DNA from: Thiodubiliella sp900128405
Lineage (GTDB): Bacteria; Pseudomonadota; Gammaproteobacteria; PS1; Pseudothioglobaceae
Length of the DNA: 64,000 bases
NCBI GenBank assembly: GCA_963682085.1
Contig: OY821614.1
Span: 1,054,001-1,118,000 of the forward strand
Reading direction: 5' to 3'
The position numbers and the translations under genes are program-made. The notes below the pieces were generated by a model that saw nothing but the letters and a program-made list of their open reading frames with translations, had not been told where the DNA came from and did no database searches. Positions 8,308-17,362 of the stretch are shown here, in pieces (within the stretch, counting starts at the first letter, position 1; every line of letters begins with the position of its first letter).

Positions 8308-9197
8308 AATATCAAACTATAGAACAAACCATTGGCAACACCCCACTCGTTAAACTCCAACGCTTAAACCCCAATCCTAGCAACACTATCTTACTTAAAC
8401 TTGAAGGTAACAATCCCGCAGGTTCGGTGAAAGATCGTGCGGCGTTTAATATGATTACTCAAGCTGAAGTGCGTGGTGAGATTAGCACAGGTGATACGCT
8501 AATTGAGGCTACCAGTGGCAATACGGGCATTGCCTTAGCGATGGTGGCGGCAATTAAGGGATATAAAATGGTATTGATTATGCCGAGCAATCTTTCGCAA
8601 GAACGGCGTGATGCAATGGCAGCGTATGGTGCTGAGTTAATTTTAGTGAGTGAAGAAAAAGGCATGGAGGGTGCTAGGGACTTGGCTGATAAGATGGAAA
8701 AAGATGGCAAGGGCAAACAACTTGACCAATTTTCTAATGTAGATAATTCAGGTGCACATATCAATACAACTGCTGAGGAAATTTGGCAAGATACAGAGGG
8801 TAAAATCACGCATTTTGTCTCTGCCATGGGAACAACTGGCACGATTATGGGGGTGTCAACTACTCTGAAAGCCAAAAATTCTACTGTGCAAATTGTTGGC
8901 GTTCAGCCTGAAGATGGAGCAAAAATTGCTGGCATTCGTCGCTGGCCTGAGGCGTATTTGCCTAAAATATTTGATGCCTCTAAAGTAGATTTAATCATGG
9001 ATGTTTCACAAGCGGCTGCCGAACAAACCACCCGTTATTTAGCTACAAAAGAAGGTATTTTTGCTGGCGTTTCCAGTGGCGGTGCAGTATCTGCCGCCAT
9101 TGAATTGTCCAAAAAAGTTGATAATGCAATCATTGTTACTGTTGTTTGCGACCGAGGGGACAGGTATCTTTCCACGGGATTGTTTAATAAAAATTAA
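8304..9197 (+). CDS. cysM: Cysteine synthase B (O-acetylserine sulfhydrylase) CysM
   Basis: This PLP enzyme makes cysteine from O-acetylserine and sulfide or thiosulfate. The opening TIEQTIGNTPLVKLQRLNP, the PLP lysine in NNPAGSVKDRAAF (Lys43), the substrate loop TSGNTGIALAM and the C-terminal GVSSGGAVSAA are all present. At 297 residues it matches CysM more than CysK, and the IAGIRRWPEAYLPKIFD stretch is CysM-like. Its ATG overlaps the stop of the TOPRIM-like gene by 4 bp, an unusual coupling of a core metabolic gene to an accessory one. Confidence 0.95.
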   Translation: MKYQTIEQTIGNTPLVKLQRLNPNPSNTILLKLEGNNPAGSVKDRAAFNMITQAEVRGEISTGDTLIEATSGNTGIALAMVAAIKGYKMVLIMPSNLSQERRDAMAAYGAELILVSEEKGMEGARDLADKMEKDGKGKQLDQFSNVDNSGAHINTTAEEIWQDTEGKITHFVSAMGTTGTIMGVSTTLKAKNSTVQIVGVQPEDGAKIAGIRRWPEAYLPKIFDASKVDLIMDVSQAAAEQTTRYLATKEGIFAGVSSGGAVSAAIELSKKVDNAIIVTVVCDRGDRYLSTGLFNKN

Positions 9198-9211
9198 CTT
9201 ATAGGTTAATT

Positions 9212-9541
9212 ATTATTGACAAGAAAAATAAAGACGAAATATTAAATTTTTTGAAAGAAAAAGGCAAGAAAAAATTACAAAACATTCTTTTAAGAATTGA
9301 AGAGAAAACAGCCGTAAAAGATGTTTATAATTCAGAAAATTATAACAATGGCATTAAAAATGTAACTGCGATTAAGTTTAAAGGAAAGAGGTTTGATAAT
9401 ACGCGAATTTATTGCCAAGATTATTACGAAAACAAACTGAGAATTATTGTATTATTCGAATTGCTAGCAAGTAAAAAACAAAATAAACTCACACATAAAG
9501 AAAGAAATTTAATAAAAAAGGTAAATGATTATGACTACTAA
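9212..9541 (+). CDS. HigB/RelE-like toxin of a toxin-antitoxin pair
   Basis: A basic small protein, rich in Lys and Ile, with KFKGKRFDNTRIYC and a strand-rich centre (KLRIIVLFELLASKKQNKLT) as in HigB/phage Gp49-type mRNA interferases. A TTG at 9251 gives 96 residues. The same frame runs back to 9200 with plausible sequence (IIDKKNKDEILNFLKEKG), so a rare start (ATT at 9212) may be used, giving about 109 residues, the normal family size. It overlaps the HTH gene downstream by 17 bp; toxin before antitoxin is the hig order. Confidence 0.65.
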   Translation: MIDKKNKDEILNFLKEKGKKKLQNILLRIEEKTAVKDVYNSENYNNGIKNVTAIKFKGKRFDNTRIYCQDYYENKLRIIVLFELLASKKQNKLTHKERNLIKKVNDYDY

Positions 9542-9818
9542 ACACACTAACCAAGAGGTAACTGATTTTTTCCATGATATTTTTAATCCAACAGGAGAAG
9601 ATTTGATTGATGTTAAGGCTTACGGCTTAATGAGTCAATATCTAATTCAAATAGAGCGGGCACTAGAAAATCAATCAATGACGCAAAAAGAGTTAGCGAA
9701 TAAAATTGGCACATCTGCTAGTTGTATTTCTCAGTTTTTTAATCTTAATAAACTAATCAATTTTAAAACATTGGCAAAAATAGAATTAGCATTAGATCTT
9801 GACTTTGAATTGAAATAA
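9525..9818 (+). CDS. HTH (XRE) antitoxin, HigA-like
   Basis: The 97-residue protein ends in a helix-turn-helix of the Cro/CI type, SMTQKELANKIGTSASCISQ (residues 51-70), followed by a short dimerising helix. It overlaps the toxin gene, which is typical for translational coupling of antitoxin to toxin. It should bind and neutralise the toxin and repress their common promoter. A second ATG at 9531 is equally good. The downstream SecB-like frame suggests a three-part toxin-antitoxin-chaperone arrangement. Confidence 0.75.
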   Translation: MIMTTKHTNQEVTDFFHDIFNPTGEDLIDVKAYGLMSQYLIQIERALENQSMTQKELANKIGTSASCISQFFNLNKLINFKTLAKIELALDLDFELK

Positions 9819-10084
9819 ACATTAACAATAAAGAAAAGAAAATTCCCGGTTATGTCATTTCACTAAAGACAGATTATCTATTTCAGATAACAGATGACAA
9901 ACTGGACAAGGAGGCTATTAGTAATCTAAAGACTTTATCAGCAATTTCAATTGCCATTGCTAAACTACGAGGCGATTTAGAACGCATCACGCAACCCTAT
10001 CAATTTGGCACATACAGCCTACCTTCCATTAATATGCAGGATTTATTTAAAAAAAAGCAAGCATTAATTGATTCCCAAAAGTAA
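9809..10084 (+). pseudogene. SecB-like chaperone fragment (possible third gene of a TAC module)
   Basis: Directly behind the antitoxin a frame without ATG, GTG or TTG start is open for about 90 codons to a TAA at 10082-10084. Its C-terminal part (LPSINMQDLFKKKQALI) resembles the end of SecB (…P-x-N-x-x-x-L-F/Y). The preceding LFQITDDKLDKEAISNLKTL matches the SecB strand-helix layout. About 60 N-terminal residues expected for SecB are missing. In known toxin-antitoxin-chaperone loci a SecB-like chaperone follows HigB-HigA. It is probably a truncated remnant, or is translated from a rare start codon. Confidence 0.45.
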
Positions 10085-10134
10085 CAAAATAAAACCCCTA
10101 GTTTGTCTTGTCCTTTTTCAGGGAGTGTGCTTAC

Positions 10135-10557
10135 CTAAAAAGGCTTCACCACAACCAAAATAACAATTGCCACTAATAACAATACGGGAAATTCGTTAAA
10201 CCAACGGTAGAAAATATGCGAATGCGTGTTTTTATCTTGCTTAAACACAGTAAGCAAATGCCCACAATAAAAATGATAAGCAATCAATGGAACAACCAGT
10301 GCCAATTTAGCGTGTAACCAATATTGCGTTGCATAAAATGCCCAACTGTCTATCACCATCCAAGCCCCTAATATCATTGCTAAAATAAAACTTGGCATCA
10401 TAATGCCACGATAAAGTTTGCGTTCCATGATTTTAAAACGCTCAATACTTGTTGTATCGCTACTCATAGCGTGATAAACAAACAAACGAGGTAAGTAGAA
10501 TAATGCCGCAAACCAAGTGATAATACTAATAATATGAAATGCCTTTACCCACAACAT
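10135..10557 (-). CDS. hemJ: Protoporphyrinogen IX oxidase HemJ
   Basis: The 140-residue membrane protein oxidises protoporphyrinogen IX to protoporphyrin IX in heme synthesis. It starts MLWVKAFHIISIITWFAALF, with the conserved His8, followed by YLPRLFVYH, a KLYRGIMMPS segment and the WLHAKLALV helix, all hallmarks of HemJ (DUF/UPF0093). Four membrane segments are evident. Another heme gene, hemC, lies at 26528, so heme genes are scattered. The short distance to the upstream oxidase gene contains a MITE copy. Confidence 0.9.
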   Translation of the reverse strand: MLWVKAFHIISIITWFAALFYLPRLFVYHAMSSDTTSIERFKIMERKLYRGIMMPSFILAMILGAWMVIDSWAFYATQYWLHAKLALVVPLIAYHFYCGHLLTVFKQDKNTHSHIFYRWFNEFPVLLLVAIVILVVVKPF

Positions 10558-10594
10558 AATAACCTCGAATAAAACAATAAGCAGTTATTATAAT

Positions 10595-10695
10595 GAGACC
10601 TTTTACCTAAATATGAATAATTATCAACAATCCACTTTTCACCCACTTGGCAAAAATTGAATTTTGTTAATCAACCATATTTATACAAGGGTCTC
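10595..10695. repeat. Complete GAGACC-family MITE (101 bp)
   Basis: The element starts GAGACC (10595) and ends GGTCTC (10695). The ends are imperfect inverted repeats about 30 bp long: GAGACCTTTTACCTAAATAT on the left, and GAGACCCTTGTATAAATATG reading inward from the right. There is no coding capacity. The ends resemble those of IS5-type elements, so it is probably a non-autonomous derivative mobilised in trans. It fills most of the hemJ / oxidase intergenic region. Confidence 0.7.
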
Positions 10696-10733
10696 ATAGT
10701 AAAATAATCCAACTTTAATTACCCTATTCTCAA

Positions 10734-13700
10734 TTGCAACAATATCGCGAAATTCCCTATAACTATACTTCATTTTCTGACAAAGAAATTGTGCATCGTT
10801 TCCTTGGTGAGTCGTCATGGGATTTGTTAAATCAATTACGAGAAAATCGCAATACTGGTCGTAGTGCCAAAATGCTATTTGAGGTGCTGGGCGATATGTG
10901 GGTGGTCAATCGAAACCCTTATTTGCAAGAAGACTTAATCAAAAATAAACGCCGCTGGAAGTCGCTCACTGAGGCGTTATATTCTCGTCTAAATCAAATT
11001 CGCATACGCTCTGACGGTAATGAAAAAGTGCTTGAATTGTTACGCAGTGCTGACCAAGCAGTAGATGATTTTAAATCGTGTTTAAGTGAATTTCAAAGCA
11101 ATCAAAATCGCATTAAAAAAGCACTGCTCAAAGTTACCCACAATAACAATATTCGCTTTGATGCCTTATCACGCGCCTCCCATGCAACGGATGCAACAGA
11201 CTGGCGGGTTGAATATCCTGCAGTGATAATTACGCCAGATACCGAATTTGAAATTGCCGCTATTATCAAAACTTGCATTAAATTGGGGTTAACCATTATT
11301 CCCAGAGGGGGTGGCACAGGTTACACGGGCGGTGCAATTCCTTTAAATACACAAACTGCGGTGATTAATACCGAAAAACTCAGTTTTATTGATTCCGTGC
11401 AATGCAACAACAATATGCACAGTGTTAATGTCGGTGCAGGTGTGATTACCAAACGCGTTAGCGAAATGGCAACAGCAAATAACTTGGTGTTTGCCGTTGA
11501 CCCGACCTCACAAGATGCTTGCACTATTGGTGGCAATGTGGCAATGAATGCAGGTGGTAAAAAAGCACTTAGATGGGGGACAACGATTGACAATCTGCTC
11601 TCTTGGAAAATGGTAATGCCTAATGGAAAATGGCTTCAAGTAGTGCGTATTGACCACAATCAAGACAAGATTCAACTATTAGACGAAGTGAGTTTTAATA
11701 TTCACACATTAAAAGCCGATGCACAAACCATTATTAACACCAAAAGACTTGATATTAAATCTACAAATCTGCGTAAAAATGGCTTGGGCAAAGATGTTAC
11801 CAATAAATTTTTAGATGGATTACCTGGTATTCAAAAAGAAGGGTGTGATGGCTTTATTACCTCTGCTGAGTTCATTCTACATCAACCACTCAAATGCATT
11901 AATACATTGTGTTTAGAGTTTTTTGGACACGATTTAAAATTAGCAGTATCCAGCATTGTAGAGATAAAAGACAGTATTGATGCAAATGCACAAGTTGATT
12001 TAGTGGGTATGGAACACCTTGATGCACGCTACATTAAAGCCGTCAACTACACCACAAAAGCCAACCGTTCAGAGTTGCCAAGAATGGTGTTATTGATTGA
12101 TATTAGTGCTGAAAATGAAGCGTTACTCCACACTCAGACCGATAAAATTATTACTTTAACACAAGCCAGAAGGGGCGAGTGTTTTGTGGCGAAATCATTA
12201 GAAAAACGCCAAATTTTTTGGCAAGACCGTGCCAACACTGCTGCTATTGCTGCCCACACCAACGCCTTTAAAATCAACGAAGATGTGGTTATTCCACTGG
12301 ATAAACTCAGTGATTACAGTCATGGTATTGAGCACATCAATATCCGCCTATCTATTGAAAACAAGCTTGCCACACTGAGTGAAATTAAAACCTACTTTCA
12401 AAATATCCACCCAGAATCCACTTTAGTAAAAGACAAAATTACACTAGCCTTGTCTTTGCTTAATGAGGTCAATCTCAAATGGCAAGATGCTTTGGCAAGT
12501 CTAGCACAAGATTCTGGCTTTGAAGCCTTACAAACAGGCAAACATGTGATTTCTTATGTGAATGATTTTGCCCAACCTTTAAACGATTTACTGATGGGCG
12601 ATATATTTATCAATGTTCGCAAAGAGATTAAAGCCATCCATACCAAATACCGAGAAATTCGTTTATTTGTTGCTACGCATATGCACGCTGGCGATGGCAA
12701 TGTGCATACCAATATTCCTGTGCATTCTTATCATACGGCAATGCTCCAACAGGCTGAAGCAGTGGTGGATGAAATTATGATTTTAGCCGAGCAACTTGGT
12801 GGCGTTATTTCAGGTGAACACGGTATTGGACTCACTAAATACCAATATTTATCAGATGAATTCAAACAAGCATTTGTTCGTTACAAAAAAGAGATTGACC
12901 CTAACGGGCATTTTAATAAAGGTAAATTAATGCCAAATAGCGGCTTAGAAAACGCCTTCACCCCTTCACTTCAATTGGTTAAACAAGAAGCGTTGATTTT
13001 AGAAAGTAGTGAAATTGGTGAAATTAATGATATGGTAAAATCCTGCCTTCGCTGTGGCAAATGCAAAAGCGTCTGCACCACCCATGTCCCAGAAGCCAAT
13101 TTACTCTACTCACCCCGTGATAAGATTATCGGCACCAACCTTATTTCCGAGGCTTTTCTTTACGAAGAGCAGACGCGTCGTGGTGTCTCAATTGACCATT
13201 TTGATGAACTGAACGATGTGGCAGACCATTGCACCATTTGCCATCGTTGCGAAAAACCTTGTCCTGTGAATATTGATTTTGGCGATGTTTCTATTAAGAT
13301 GAAAAATATCTTAGTAAAACAAAAACAAAGACACACTAATATCGCCTCCAAAGCATCTATTGCTTATCTCAATATGAGCCAACCTTGGAAAATTAACTTT
13401 ACCAAAAAACTCCTAATTGACTTTAGTTACAAAGCACAAAATATCACTTCAAAACTGTGTCAATCATTCTTCAAAAAACAGCCTGATAAAACCGTTGGCA
13501 GACCAAGCCCCTTTACAGAATTGGTCACAATTTTAGACAAACCCCTGCCAACTGACGCATCAACCGCACCCCTAAGGAAGTTGCTCAATATTAATGAGGC
13601 AGGTAGTATTCCGATTTTAGCACACCCTGAAAAATCCACTGCCGACTCACCCAGCGTGTTTTATTTCCCTGGCTGTGGCTCAGAACGATTGTATTCCAAT

Positions 13701-14417
13701 ATCGGTTTAGCAACCATCGCATTGTTATACCATCAAGGGGTAAAAGTCGTGTTGCCACCCAGTTATTTGTGCTGTGGCTATCCACAAAAATCTAATGGCT
13801 ACGAACAAAAAGCCAACGCTATGGTAACTGATAACCGTGTCCTATTTCATCGTATGGCAAACACGCTCAATTATCTTGATATCAAGCATATACTAACCTC
13901 TTGTGGCACTTGTATTGACCAGTTAATAACTTATGAATTGGGTGATATTTTTAAAAATTCCAGCCTAACTGACATTCACGAATATTTACTAGAAAATAAG
14001 GTAACACTTAACAAGACTGGCGAACAATATCTCTATCACGCCCCTTGCCACGACCCAATTAAATCAAAAAATTCAAATACTGTCATCTCTGAAATTATGA
14101 ATTCAGATGTTGTTAGCAGCGACCGTTGCTGTGGCGAAGCAGGCACTTTTGCAGTCGCCCGCCCTGACATTGCCAAACAAGTGAAATTCCGCAAGGAAAC
14201 TGAAATAAAAAAAGATTTAGCAACACTACAGCCAACCGACAAGCCAATCAAAATGCTCACCACCTGCCCTGCTTGTCGGCAAGGCTTATCGCGCTATAGC
14301 GATTCAACAGGTATTGAACCAATTTACCCAATAGAATTAATTGCTGAACAGCAGTTAGGCAAAAATTGGCAAAAAGATTTTATTAAATCTGTGCATATTG
14401 AAAAAATATTACTTTAA
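10734..14417 (+). CDS. Giant FAD-linked oxidase / iron-sulfur oxidoreductase (DUF3683 family, D-lactate/glycolate dehydrogenase-like)
   Basis: The 1227-residue protein fuses an N-terminal DUF3683-like region (to about 130), a FAD-binding PCMH domain (PAVIITPDTEFEIAAIIKTC, then PRGGGTGYTGGAIP at about 190), and a FAD-oxidase C-terminal domain (HMHAGDGNVHTN, ISGEHGIGLTKY). A 2x[4Fe-4S] ferredoxin domain follows (CLRCGKCKSVC at about 770; CTICHRCEKPC at about 832), then two CCG half-domains (FPGCGS / CCGYP at about 975-1012, HAPCHDP / RCCGEAG at about 1101-1131). It probably oxidises a 2-hydroxy acid and passes electrons to the quinone pool. The start codon is TTG. The substrate is unknown. Confidence 0.88.
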   Translation: MQQYREIPYNYTSFSDKEIVHRFLGESSWDLLNQLRENRNTGRSAKMLFEVLGDMWVVNRNPYLQEDLIKNKRRWKSLTEALYSRLNQIRIRSDGNEKVLELLRSADQAVDDFKSCLSEFQSNQNRIKKALLKVTHNNNIRFDALSRASHATDATDWRVEYPAVIITPDTEFEIAAIIKTCIKLGLTIIPRGGGTGYTGGAIPLNTQTAVINTEKLSFIDSVQCNNNMHSVNVGAGVITKRVSEMATANNLVFAVDPTSQDACTIGGNVAMNAGGKKALRWGTTIDNLLSWKMVMPNGKWLQVVRIDHNQDKIQLLDEVSFNIHTLKADAQTIINTKRLDIKSTNLRKNGLGKDVTNKFLDGLPGIQKEGCDGFITSAEFILHQPLKCINTLCLEFFGHDLKLAVSSIVEIKDSIDANAQVDLVGMEHLDARYIKAVNYTTKANRSELPRMVLLIDISAENEALLHTQTDKIITLTQARRGECFVAKSLEKRQIFWQDRANTAAIAAHTNAFKINEDVVIPLDKLSDYSHGIEHINIRLSIENKLATLSEIKTYFQNIHPESTLVKDKITLALSLLNEVNLKWQDALASLAQDSGFEALQTGKHVISYVNDFAQPLNDLLMGDIFINVRKEIKAIHTKYREIRLFVATHMHAGDGNVHTNIPVHSYHTAMLQQAEAVVDEIMILAEQLGGVISGEHGIGLTKYQYLSDEFKQAFVRYKKEIDPNGHFNKGKLMPNSGLENAFTPSLQLVKQEALILESSEIGEINDMVKSCLRCGKCKSVCTTHVPEANLLYSPRDKIIGTNLISEAFLYEEQTRRGVSIDHFDELNDVADHCTICHRCEKPCPVNIDFGDVSIKMKNILVKQKQRHTNIASKASIAYLNMSQPWKINFTKKLLIDFSYKAQNITSKLCQSFFKKQPDKTVGRPSPFTELVTILDKPLPTDASTAPLRKLLNINEAGSIPILAHPEKSTADSPSVFYFPGCGSERLYSNIGLATIALLYHQGVKVVLPPSYLCCGYPQKSNGYEQKANAMVTDNRVLFHRMANTLNYLDIKHILTSCGTCIDQLITYELGDIFKNSSLTDIHEYLLENKVTLNKTGEQYLYHAPCHDPIKSKNSNTVISEIMNSDVVSSDRCCGEAGTFAVARPDIAKQVKFRKETEIKKDLATLQPTDKPIKMLTTCPACRQGLSRYSDSTGIEPIYPIELIAEQQLGKNWQKDFIKSVHIEKILL

Positions 14418-14759
14418 AACCTTTGCCGCTACATACGCCCAAGCAGGTGTGCCTGATGCCATTTTTCCTAACACACGCTGATAATCAGCAACTTCATATT
14501 GATCGGATTGTGCCAATTCTTCAGCAGTGATTACAAACACTTTGCCTGATATACGCTTAGATTGACTAACAACGGCAATTGGATGGCGTGCCTCACGACT
14601 AAGTTCAACAACTTTTTGATCCTTAATGGCAATCATTTCTAATTTATAATCCAGTAATTGGTCATCATAGCCTGTGAGTTCACGCCCAAAAGTTTTGATT
14701 TGCACGGGGGTATTTTGCAAAGTGCCATAAGAAAACAACAAAATGGCGCTGTCCTTCAT
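14409..14759 (-). CDS. Gamma-glutamylcyclotransferase (AIG2)-like protein
   Basis: The 116-residue protein starts with LLFSYGTLQNTPVQIKTFGR, the YGTL substrate-binding loop of the GGCT/AIG2 fold. It ends with the characteristic AWAYVAAKV strand. The catalytic acid would be in the region AEELAQSDQYEVADYQRV, where the family has D/E-x-x-E-x-x-x-Y. It could cleave gamma-glutamyl amides, but family members vary in substrate. Its start overlaps the stop of the upstream peptidase gene by 4 bp, so it is the last gene of an operon with the M16 pair; its end overlaps the opposite oxidase gene by 9 bp. Confidence 0.8.
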   Translation of the reverse strand: MKDSAILLFSYGTLQNTPVQIKTFGRELTGYDDQLLDYKLEMIAIKDQKVVELSREARHPIAVVSQSKRISGKVFVITAEELAQSDQYEVADYQRVLGKMASGTPAWAYVAAKVLK

Positions 14760-16045
14760 TTATTGCCCCCTACGCTCAAGGTAATAAGCTTGTCGGTGTC
14801 AATCAAACGCTTGAAGGAATTTTGCACATCCTGTGCACTAATGTCTTTAATTTTATCGGTAAAACTGCTTAAAAAATCTAAGGGTAAATCATAAAAACCG
14901 ATAATAGATAAATAAATTAGAATATTATCATTACTGGCAGTTTTCAGGGAGGATCCACCGATAATATTGTCCTTAGCATCTTGCAATTGTTGCGGGCTAA
15001 CGGTTTTATTTACGAAGTTTTTTAAAGCATTAAGGGCGGTAACTTCTGCCTCCTTGGCTTGGGCATTTTTGGTTTGTAATTTCAATAGAAAATAGCCATT
15101 AGATGCCATTTTGCCAAAATAACTATAAGCCGAATAAGCCAAGCCCCTTTTTTCCCTGATTTCATCACTTAAAATGGAAACCAATCCACTGCCACCAAAA
15201 ATATGATTGCCTAAATATAACGCATAATAATCAGGATGAGAGCGACTAATACCCACTTGCCCAATGAGTAAATGCGTTTGTTTTGAAGGGAAGTCAATGT
15301 GTATTTTCTGTGCCTGATTAAGCGGCTTAACAATTGGATTGGGACTGGCTTTTTTACCGATATTTAAACCGTGAGAAAGCTGGCGTGCAATTTGCTTGGC
15401 TCTTGCCCTGCTAACATCACCCACCAAAGAAATGGTAAGATTTTTGGCAACGAAAAACTGCTGATAATGGTGTTTTAAATCGCTTATGGTAATCGCTTCA
15501 ATCGTTTCTGGTGTGCCGATTTTGCTGTGGGCATAAGGGTGCTTACCAAATACCGCTTGAGCAAAGGCTATTGAGGCTACGCTGGCTGGAGATTGCTTAC
15601 TGGCTTTGATAGATTGCAAGGTTTGGCGTTTTTCACGACTTAAATATTGCTGTTGAAAACTCGGCTGAGTAACAACTTCGGTAAAAACATCAAGTGCTTT
15701 TCTTAAAACCGATTCCCTTGAAAGTGTGCGTAACGATACGATTGACATATCTTTTAATGAACTGCCACCAAATTGTGCCCCCACAGACTCAAAAGCATTA
15801 ATAATTTGCTCTTCATTACGGCTCTGAGTAGCAGTGCCTAACAAACTACTGGTTAAAGTAGCTAAGCCATATTGGTCGCCATCCTTGCTACTGGCAGCAT
15901 TAAAATTAAGAGAAATATCCAACATTGGTAGCCCTTGGGTTTGCACAAACAACACTTTTGCACCCTCAGGTGTTGTCCAATGCTGAATGTTTAATTTGGC
16001 ATAAATATTGGTTGAAAACAACAAAAATAAGAGCAAGATTTTCAT
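14756..16045 (-). CDS. M16 family peptidase-like protein, non-catalytic subunit
   Basis: The 429 residues begin with a signal peptide (MKILLLFLLFSTNIYA), so it is exported. Both M16 halves are recognisable, but the zinc motif HxxEH is absent: the equivalent region reads DGDQYGLATLTSSLL. The C-terminal half keeps the R/Y pair (EIREKRGLAYSAYSYF) that positions substrate. In M16B heterodimers one subunit carries the metal site and the other supplies this R/Y pair. It directly follows the active partner (its start is one base from the partner's stop), fitting a secreted two-subunit zinc peptidase. Confidence 0.88.
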   Translation of the reverse strand: MKILLLFLLFSTNIYAKLNIQHWTTPEGAKVLFVQTQGLPMLDISLNFNAASSKDGDQYGLATLTSSLLGTATQSRNEEQIINAFESVGAQFGGSSLKDMSIVSLRTLSRESVLRKALDVFTEVVTQPSFQQQYLSREKRQTLQSIKASKQSPASVASIAFAQAVFGKHPYAHSKIGTPETIEAITISDLKHHYQQFFVAKNLTISLVGDVSRARAKQIARQLSHGLNIGKKASPNPIVKPLNQAQKIHIDFPSKQTHLLIGQVGISRSHPDYYALYLGNHIFGGSGLVSILSDEIREKRGLAYSAYSYFGKMASNGYFLLKLQTKNAQAKEAEVTALNALKNFVNKTVSPQQLQDAKDNIIGGSSLKTASNDNILIYLSIIGFYDLPLDFLSSFTDKIKDISAQDVQNSFKRLIDTDKLITLSVGGNK

Positions 16046-17362
16046 TTAATCTCCTTGTGGAATGAGTTGCACCGAATTGGCAGCAGAAAAGTGTAAATAT
16101 TGCTTGGCAACCTGTGCAACATCCTCAGCACTAACAGCTCGCATTTTATCCACATAGGAAAATAGCGTTTCAATAGGCAAACCAACGGTTGCAAGCATAC
16201 CCAAATAATAAGACTGGGTAGATATATGGTCTTGTTCAAAGACAAAACTGGCTTCAAGTTGTATTTTGGTGCGTAACAATTCCTCTTTAATCATAGCAGG
16301 TTTTTTAATCAATTCAGCAACCTGCATTTTGATAGCAGATAGCACCGCTTCATTACTCACCCCTTTTGCAGGAATAAAACTCAGTGTTAATAAAGTATCA
16401 TATTTGCTATATAGCCCATAACCCACACCAATACTGGAGGCAATTTGCTGGTCTCTAACCAGTGTTTTGGACAATCCATTATCCAGCACAAATGCTAACA
16501 TATCCAAGGCATAGGCACTGTGTTTGTCTGATGCAGTTTTAAGGCTTGGCACAGGAAATGACAGAATGGAAAAAGGCAGTTTCGCTTTCAGTTTTAACAC
16601 ATGAGATTGCCCCGTTTGCGTAATAGACGGGTTGTCGTCAATATTGCCAATGTTTACATTAGCTTTATACCCACCAAAATACTGTTGTGCCAAAGCAATC
16701 ACTGCCTTTGCATCAACATCACCAACTACCACCAAAGTCGCATTATTCGGTGCATAATAAGTTTCATACCAAGTGCGTAAATCACTTAATTTATAATTCT
16801 CTATGTCTTTTTTAAATCCGATAACTGGGGAATGATAAGCACTTTTTTTTGCAAAGGAAATCAAATTCAAATGCTCAGCCACATTGGCATTTGGATTGTC
16901 CTCTATACGCAATCGACGCTCCTCAATCACCACTTGCCTTTCTTTTTCAAACTCATCGTTAGACAATTGCAAATGACGCATTCTATCCGCTTCCATCTTG
17001 AGGGCAAGCGCCAATTTTGACTTGTGCATTTTTTGATAATAAGCGGTGTAATCATTGGAAGTAAAGGCATTCTCATTCCCGCCATTACGAGCAATAATCT
17101 TAGAAAACTCCCCCGTTTTGTAATTATCCGTTCCCTTAAACATCATATGTTCCAACATATGAGACACCCCTGTTAACGGACGCTTTTCATTACTAGCACC
17201 CACTTTATACCAAAGTTGAGAAATAAACACAGGTGCACGATTATCAGTTTTGACAATAATTTTTAAGCCATTTTTTAATGTAGCCTGACTAACCCCCTCC
17301 ATTGCCCAAACTTGAGCAACATACAAACTAACCAACAGTATAATTATTTTAACCATTTCCAA
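16046..17362 (-). CDS. M16 family zinc peptidase, catalytic subunit
   Basis: The 438-residue exported protein has a signal peptide ending near AQVWA (residue 20), then the inverted zinc motif HMLEH at 68-72 with the downstream glutamate in the region NDEFEKERQVVIEERR. It therefore carries the active site that its neighbour lacks. It probably acts in the periplasm as a heterodimer with the 14756-16045 product. The start overlaps msrQ by 19 bp, suggesting one transcript msrP-msrQ-M16-M16-GGCT. Confidence 0.92.
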   Translation of the reverse strand: MEMVKIIILLVSLYVAQVWAMEGVSQATLKNGLKIIVKTDNRAPVFISQLWYKVGASNEKRPLTGVSHMLEHMMFKGTDNYKTGEFSKIIARNGGNENAFTSNDYTAYYQKMHKSKLALALKMEADRMRHLQLSNDEFEKERQVVIEERRLRIEDNPNANVAEHLNLISFAKKSAYHSPVIGFKKDIENYKLSDLRTWYETYYAPNNATLVVVGDVDAKAVIALAQQYFGGYKANVNIGNIDDNPSITQTGQSHVLKLKAKLPFSILSFPVPSLKTASDKHSAYALDMLAFVLDNGLSKTLVRDQQIASSIGVGYGLYSKYDTLLTLSFIPAKGVSNEAVLSAIKMQVAELIKKPAMIKEELLRTKIQLEASFVFEQDHISTQSYYLGMLATVGLPIETLFSYVDKMRAVSAEDVAQVAKQYLHFSAANSVQLIPQGD

